From SIG575 sp045534165 (lineage in GTDB: Bacteria; Bacillota; Clostridia; Oscillospirales; Acutalibacteraceae): DNA of 9,483 nucleotides. Both the position numbers and the translations under genes were made by a program. The number at the start of each line of letters is the position of its first letter. The first letter of the stretch is position 1. Under the pieces are notes generated by a model. That model did no database searches, was not told the DNA's origin, and saw nothing but the letters and a program-made list of their open reading frames with translations. Positions 7,053 to 9,483 of this stretch are shown here, piece after piece. The DNA lies in the NCBI GenBank assembly GCA_045534165.1, contig JAZSJD010000039.1, positions 1 to 9,483 of the forward strand. Reading direction: 5' to 3'.

Positions 7053-9137
7053 ATGAAAAAACCGATTTACAAAACAGCACCATATCTTCAGAAAGTAATG
7101 ACAAGATATCCCATTGACAGCGATATTAAAAAATTAGCTGTTGCAGGGGATGACCTTCTTTATGCAGCTTCAAGCAAAGGCTTGCATAAATTGGAAAAAG
7201 GTAACTGGACAACTGTTCTTCCTGATGAAAACATCACTTGTGTACATGCTTGCAAAGACGGAAAAGTATATGCTGCCAGCGGTAAAAATCTCTACTGTGT
7301 GAATGAAAAAGAAATCACAAAGAAAAAAGAATTTGAAGAAGATATCACAGCCCTCGGCGGTGAAACACGTCTTTATATTCTTACAGAAAAACGTCTTTTC
7401 GGCGAATATGACGGAGAAATAGAAATTGAAAACCATACAGAATTTGAAAGCTTCTGCCTTGACGAAAAAAACGGAAGAATTTCAATTGCCAATGAGCGTT
7501 CAGTTCAGCGACTTGAAGGCAAAAGAAAAACATGGAGATGTATTTTCCCTGATTTTTCTCCTATGCCGGAATTACATATTCAGACAATTGCTTTTGACAG
7601 AATAGGATATCTCTGGGTTGGTGCAAAAGAAGGTTTACATATATACGACTATAAAGATGGTTGGTACAATCGTAAACAAATCGGAATTCTTCCGGGAGAA
7701 AGCATTAATGATATAACTTTCCTTGAAAACGGTGATGCTTTTCTGGGTACAGAGGCAGGTGCAGTTCTTATTTCAAAGGGAAATGCAAAATATCTTCCTG
7801 CAACAAGATATGCTTTTTCAACAAACGTAACTGCTGTGGCAGAAAGAAACGGTGTTCTTTACACAGGTGCAGACGGTGGCGTTATTAAGATCGAGCAGAA
7901 AGAAATGACTCTTGAAGAAAAAGCCTGGGAACATTTCAGATTTACTGAAAAATATTTTCCACGTAAAAATGGCTTTGTTACAGGAATCAGCGGTATCGAA
8001 AACGGAGATATGACAAATGCCACACGTTCACATATTACGGATAATGATGGGTTATGGACACAATCTTACCTTTCGGCTCTTTGCCTTTGCTATGCAGTAA
8101 CAAAAAATGAGGAAGTTTTAAAGGCTGCAAAGAGAACAAAGGATGCAATGCTTTTCCTTACACGTGCACCTGAAATAAAAGGTTTTACTGCACGTGCAGT
8201 AAGATTCCCTGATGAAGCAAGCTGGGGTGTAGGACTTGACGAAGACAAAATCGGTCAGGAATGGCATCGTTCATCAGATGGTACTTATGAGTGGCTTGGT
8301 GATACATCTTCAGATGAAATGACAGGTCATTATATGGGCTTCCTTCTTTATTATGACCTGGTTGCTGATGAAGAAGAAAAAGCCGAAATCAGAGAAGCTG
8401 TATGTAATATTACCGACCATATTTTAGAGCATGACGGTTATCTTTATGATTACGATAATCTTCCCACTACATGGGCTTGCTGGAATGAACACGACCTTAA
8501 CCATGATAGCAAGTGGATGTGGGAAAAAGGTGTTAATTCACTTGAAATGCTTGGTTTCCTGAAAATTACACATCATATGTCAGGAGATGAAAAGTATATC
8601 AGGAAATATAACGAGCTTATTCTTGAACATCATTTCCTCCTGAATGCAGCATATCACAAACGTGAAGATGGTCACACCTGTCACATTGACGATTATCTTG
8701 CAATGTGCAACACATTCCCATATCTTATGGTTGAAGATGACCCTGCAATCAGAAATTATATTCTTATGGGACTTAAACACCATTTTGAATATGAAAGAAT
8801 TGAGGGTAATCCATTCTTCAATTTCATATATGGTGCTTTCACAGGCGATGTTTGCGACCTTGATTATAATATCAAAGTGCTTCAGGATTATCCTATCAGC
8901 CTTATAAAATATAAAATGATAAACAGCACAAGAAAGAATGTCCCCATGTCAGATGAAAGTGTTCAGTGGGGCGGAAGCATTAAACCTCTCAGACCTTTTG
9001 CATGGGATGAAAGACCGTTCTCTCAGGTAGGCACAAGACCTTACCACATTGATGGCGGTGACGAAAGATCTGCAGCGCCCGGCTATTCATATATGCTTAT
9101 TTATTGGTTTGCAAGATATATGGGTATGATAGAATAA
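7053..9137 (+). CDS. Seven-repeat propeller plus alpha-toroid protein of unknown function
   Basis: The product has 694 residues and no signal peptide. Residues 24-285 contain about seven propeller repeats, most with a strand ending LYAASSKGLHKL, LWVGAKEGLHIYD or LYTGADGGVIKI, the pattern of two-component-regulator (ligand-sensing) propellers. After a linker, residues about 325-694 are helix-rich and carry DNDGLWT (330-336), GDTSSDEMTGH (416-426), TTWACWN (472-478), DER...RPYHIDGG (652-668) and terminal YWFARYMGMI (684-693). This arrangement resembles six-hairpin toroid enzymes that act on carbohydrates; conserved Asp, Glu, His and Trp would suit a sugar-binding cleft. I recall similar domain pairings in bacterial proteins of unknown role but can give no named family or reaction. 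GTAAGGA (7037-7043) precedes the ATG, and the gene follows the hydrolase by 18 bases, so they are probably co-transcribed. It is the better-preserved paralog of the 592-residue product at 1261-3039. Confidence 0.75.
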   Translation: MKKPIYKTAPYLQKVMTRYPIDSDIKKLAVAGDDLLYAASSKGLHKLEKGNWTTVLPDENITCVHACKDGKVYAASGKNLYCVNEKEITKKKEFEEDITALGGETRLYILTEKRLFGEYDGEIEIENHTEFESFCLDEKNGRISIANERSVQRLEGKRKTWRCIFPDFSPMPELHIQTIAFDRIGYLWVGAKEGLHIYDYKDGWYNRKQIGILPGESINDITFLENGDAFLGTEAGAVLISKGNAKYLPATRYAFSTNVTAVAERNGVLYTGADGGVIKIEQKEMTLEEKAWEHFRFTEKYFPRKNGFVTGISGIENGDMTNATRSHITDNDGLWTQSYLSALCLCYAVTKNEEVLKAAKRTKDAMLFLTRAPEIKGFTARAVRFPDEASWGVGLDEDKIGQEWHRSSDGTYEWLGDTSSDEMTGHYMGFLLYYDLVADEEEKAEIREAVCNITDHILEHDGYLYDYDNLPTTWACWNEHDLNHDSKWMWEKGVNSLEMLGFLKITHHMSGDEKYIRKYNELILEHHFLLNAAYHKREDGHTCHIDDYLAMCNTFPYLMVEDDPAIRNYILMGLKHHFEYERIEGNPFFNFIYGAFTGDVCDLDYNIKVLQDYPISLIKYKMINSTRKNVPMSDESVQWGGSIKPLRPFAWDERPFSQVGTRPYHIDGGDERSAAPGYSYMLIYWFARYMGMIE

Positions 9138-9208
9138 AATTGAATCAGAGCTTGCAAAGAGAAGAGAAAAAGAAGAAGTTACACAATAAAAATAAAATCC
9201 GGATAGTT

Positions 9209-9230
9209 CGCTGAGTTCCCATAAGGAAGT
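9209..9230 (+). repeat. Left terminal inverted repeat of the 3' element
   Basis: CGCTGAG, then TCCCATAAGG and AGT, pairs with 9461-9482 with only two mismatches in 22 positions (8 and 19). Weaker similarity (TTT.TTT) continues about ten bases inward. Confidence 0.8.
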
Positions 9231-9365
9231 TTTTGTTTCTCGAACAAAATTCCTTGTATTATTACCAAAAGCCTCGCAAGGCGTCAGCCTTGCTGCATTT
9301 TTGGCTTCAATTCAAGCAATTTTGCATTTCTACGAAACTGCAAAGCACTTTAAAATGCGAAATTG
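9225..9365. other. Three successive hairpins inside the 3' element
   Basis: Hairpin 1: GGAA and TTTTGTT (9225-9237, with a two-base bulge) pair with AACAAAATTCC (9243-9253). Hairpin 2: GCAAGGC (9276-9282), loop GTCA, GCCTTGC (9287-9293), with an outer CCAAAA/TTTTGG helix (9265-9270 and 9299-9304). Hairpin 3: CAATTTTGCATTT (9317-9329) pairs with AAATGCGAAATTG (9353-9365), with one G-T wobble. The density of stems suggests that the transcript or single-stranded DNA folds, either as part of transposition or as an RNA. No known RNA class is recognised. Confidence 0.55.
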
Positions 9366-9383
9366 TGTGTACAAGAAAAGGCG

Positions 9384-9421
9384 AAAAACACCGATAACGC
9401 TGTCGCGTATCGGTGTTTTTT
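9384..9421 (+). terminator. Strong bidirectional intrinsic terminator
   Basis: AAAAACACCGAT (9384-9395) pairs perfectly with ATCGGTGTTTTT (9409-9420). Above a single bulged A, ACGC (9397-9400) pairs with GCGT (9405-9408) around the loop TGTC. A run of six T (9416-9421) follows on the plus strand, and the A-run at 9384-9388 supplies T's on the minus strand. It is the first convincing terminator after the rightward operon (about 250 bases past the stop at 9137), so that operon probably ends here, inside the repeat element. Confidence 0.8.
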
Positions 9422-9460
9422 AACGCATTATTGTGCCGCAAGTTCACATTTTAAAGAAAT

Positions 9461-9482
9461 ACTGCCTTATGGGAGCTCAGCG
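9461..9482 (-). repeat. Right terminal inverted repeat of the 3' element
   Basis: The reverse complement begins CGCTGAGCTCCCATAAGG and matches the copy at 9209-9230 at 20 of 22 bases. It ends one base before the window edge. Confidence 0.8.
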
Positions 9483-9483
9483 T

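Larger units (their letters stand above)
9209..9482. mobile_element. MITE-like structured repeat element with 22-bp terminal inverted repeats
   Basis: Two inverted copies of a 22-base sequence (20 of 22 identical) enclose about 230 non-coding bases that contain no credible gene but four hairpins, at 9225-9253, 9265-9304, 9317-9365 and 9384-9420. Such an arrangement is typical of small non-autonomous transposable elements or dispersed structured repeats. The window ends one base past the right repeat, so outer extension and target duplication cannot be seen. No match to a named element is claimed. Confidence 0.55.

Noticed and set aside
8187..8200. 14-bp perfect palindrome ACTGCACGTGCAGT
   Set aside because: It lies deep inside the 694-residue gene and is explained by the codons for TARAV. 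No second copy or promoter context supports an operator.
9139..9189. Short charged open reading stretch (ESELAKRREKEEVTQ) after the last gene
   Set aside because: It has no start codon or ribosome site and too few residues to tell a gene remnant from purine-rich intergenic DNA. Otherwise 9138-9208 holds nothing recognisable.
9209..9482. CRISPR array or tRNA/rRNA gene in the repeat-rich right end
   Set aside because: The repeats are a single inverted pair, not regularly spaced direct repeats, and no cloverleaf or rRNA core sequence is present.

Overview
The window is AT-rich and compactly coded, with purine-rich Shine-Dalgarno sites, sigma-70/SigA-type promoters and a standard genetic code (TGA and TAA both act as stops). 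This suits a low-GC Firmicute, most likely a gut-type Clostridium/Ruminococcus relative. That placement is inferred from style and gene families, not from a marker gene.

Layout. At the left edge (1-179) is the 3' end of an IS3-family insertion sequence: the last 38 codons of its transposase and its right terminus. From 212 to 5966 runs a leftward four-gene operon, in transcription order: manA (class I mannose-6-phosphate isomerase), an ABC-F ATPase, a 592-residue protein combining propeller repeats with a helical toroid-like domain, and a 349-residue shrunken relative of GH38 alpha-mannosidases that has lost its catalytic residues. Two of the three junctions are one-base stop/start overlaps. 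Between 5967 and 6107 lie two back-to-back promoters, both with 17-bp spacers. From 6108 to 9137 runs a rightward two-gene operon: a secreted alpha/beta hydrolase and a 694-residue protein with seven propeller repeats followed by a toroid-like domain.

The most notable point is that the 592- and 694-residue proteins are divergent paralogs, one in each operon, transcribed away from the shared promoter region. The 694-residue copy keeps a full set of blades and well-preserved family motifs. The 592-residue copy has lost most of its propeller and several motif residues. With manA and the GH38-like pseudoenzyme alongside, the locus looks like a small carbohydrate-related module that could act on or sense mannose-type sugars. 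This is inference from context; no substrate can be read from the sequence.

At the right edge (about 9209-9482) is a non-coding element of about 274 bp. It has near-perfect 22-bp terminal inverted repeats and is filled with hairpins, including a strong bidirectional terminator-like stem. It resembles a MITE or dispersed structured repeat and may end the rightward operon. At the other end, the IS3 remnant carries a hairpin plus T-tract on the minus strand that may end the leftward operon.
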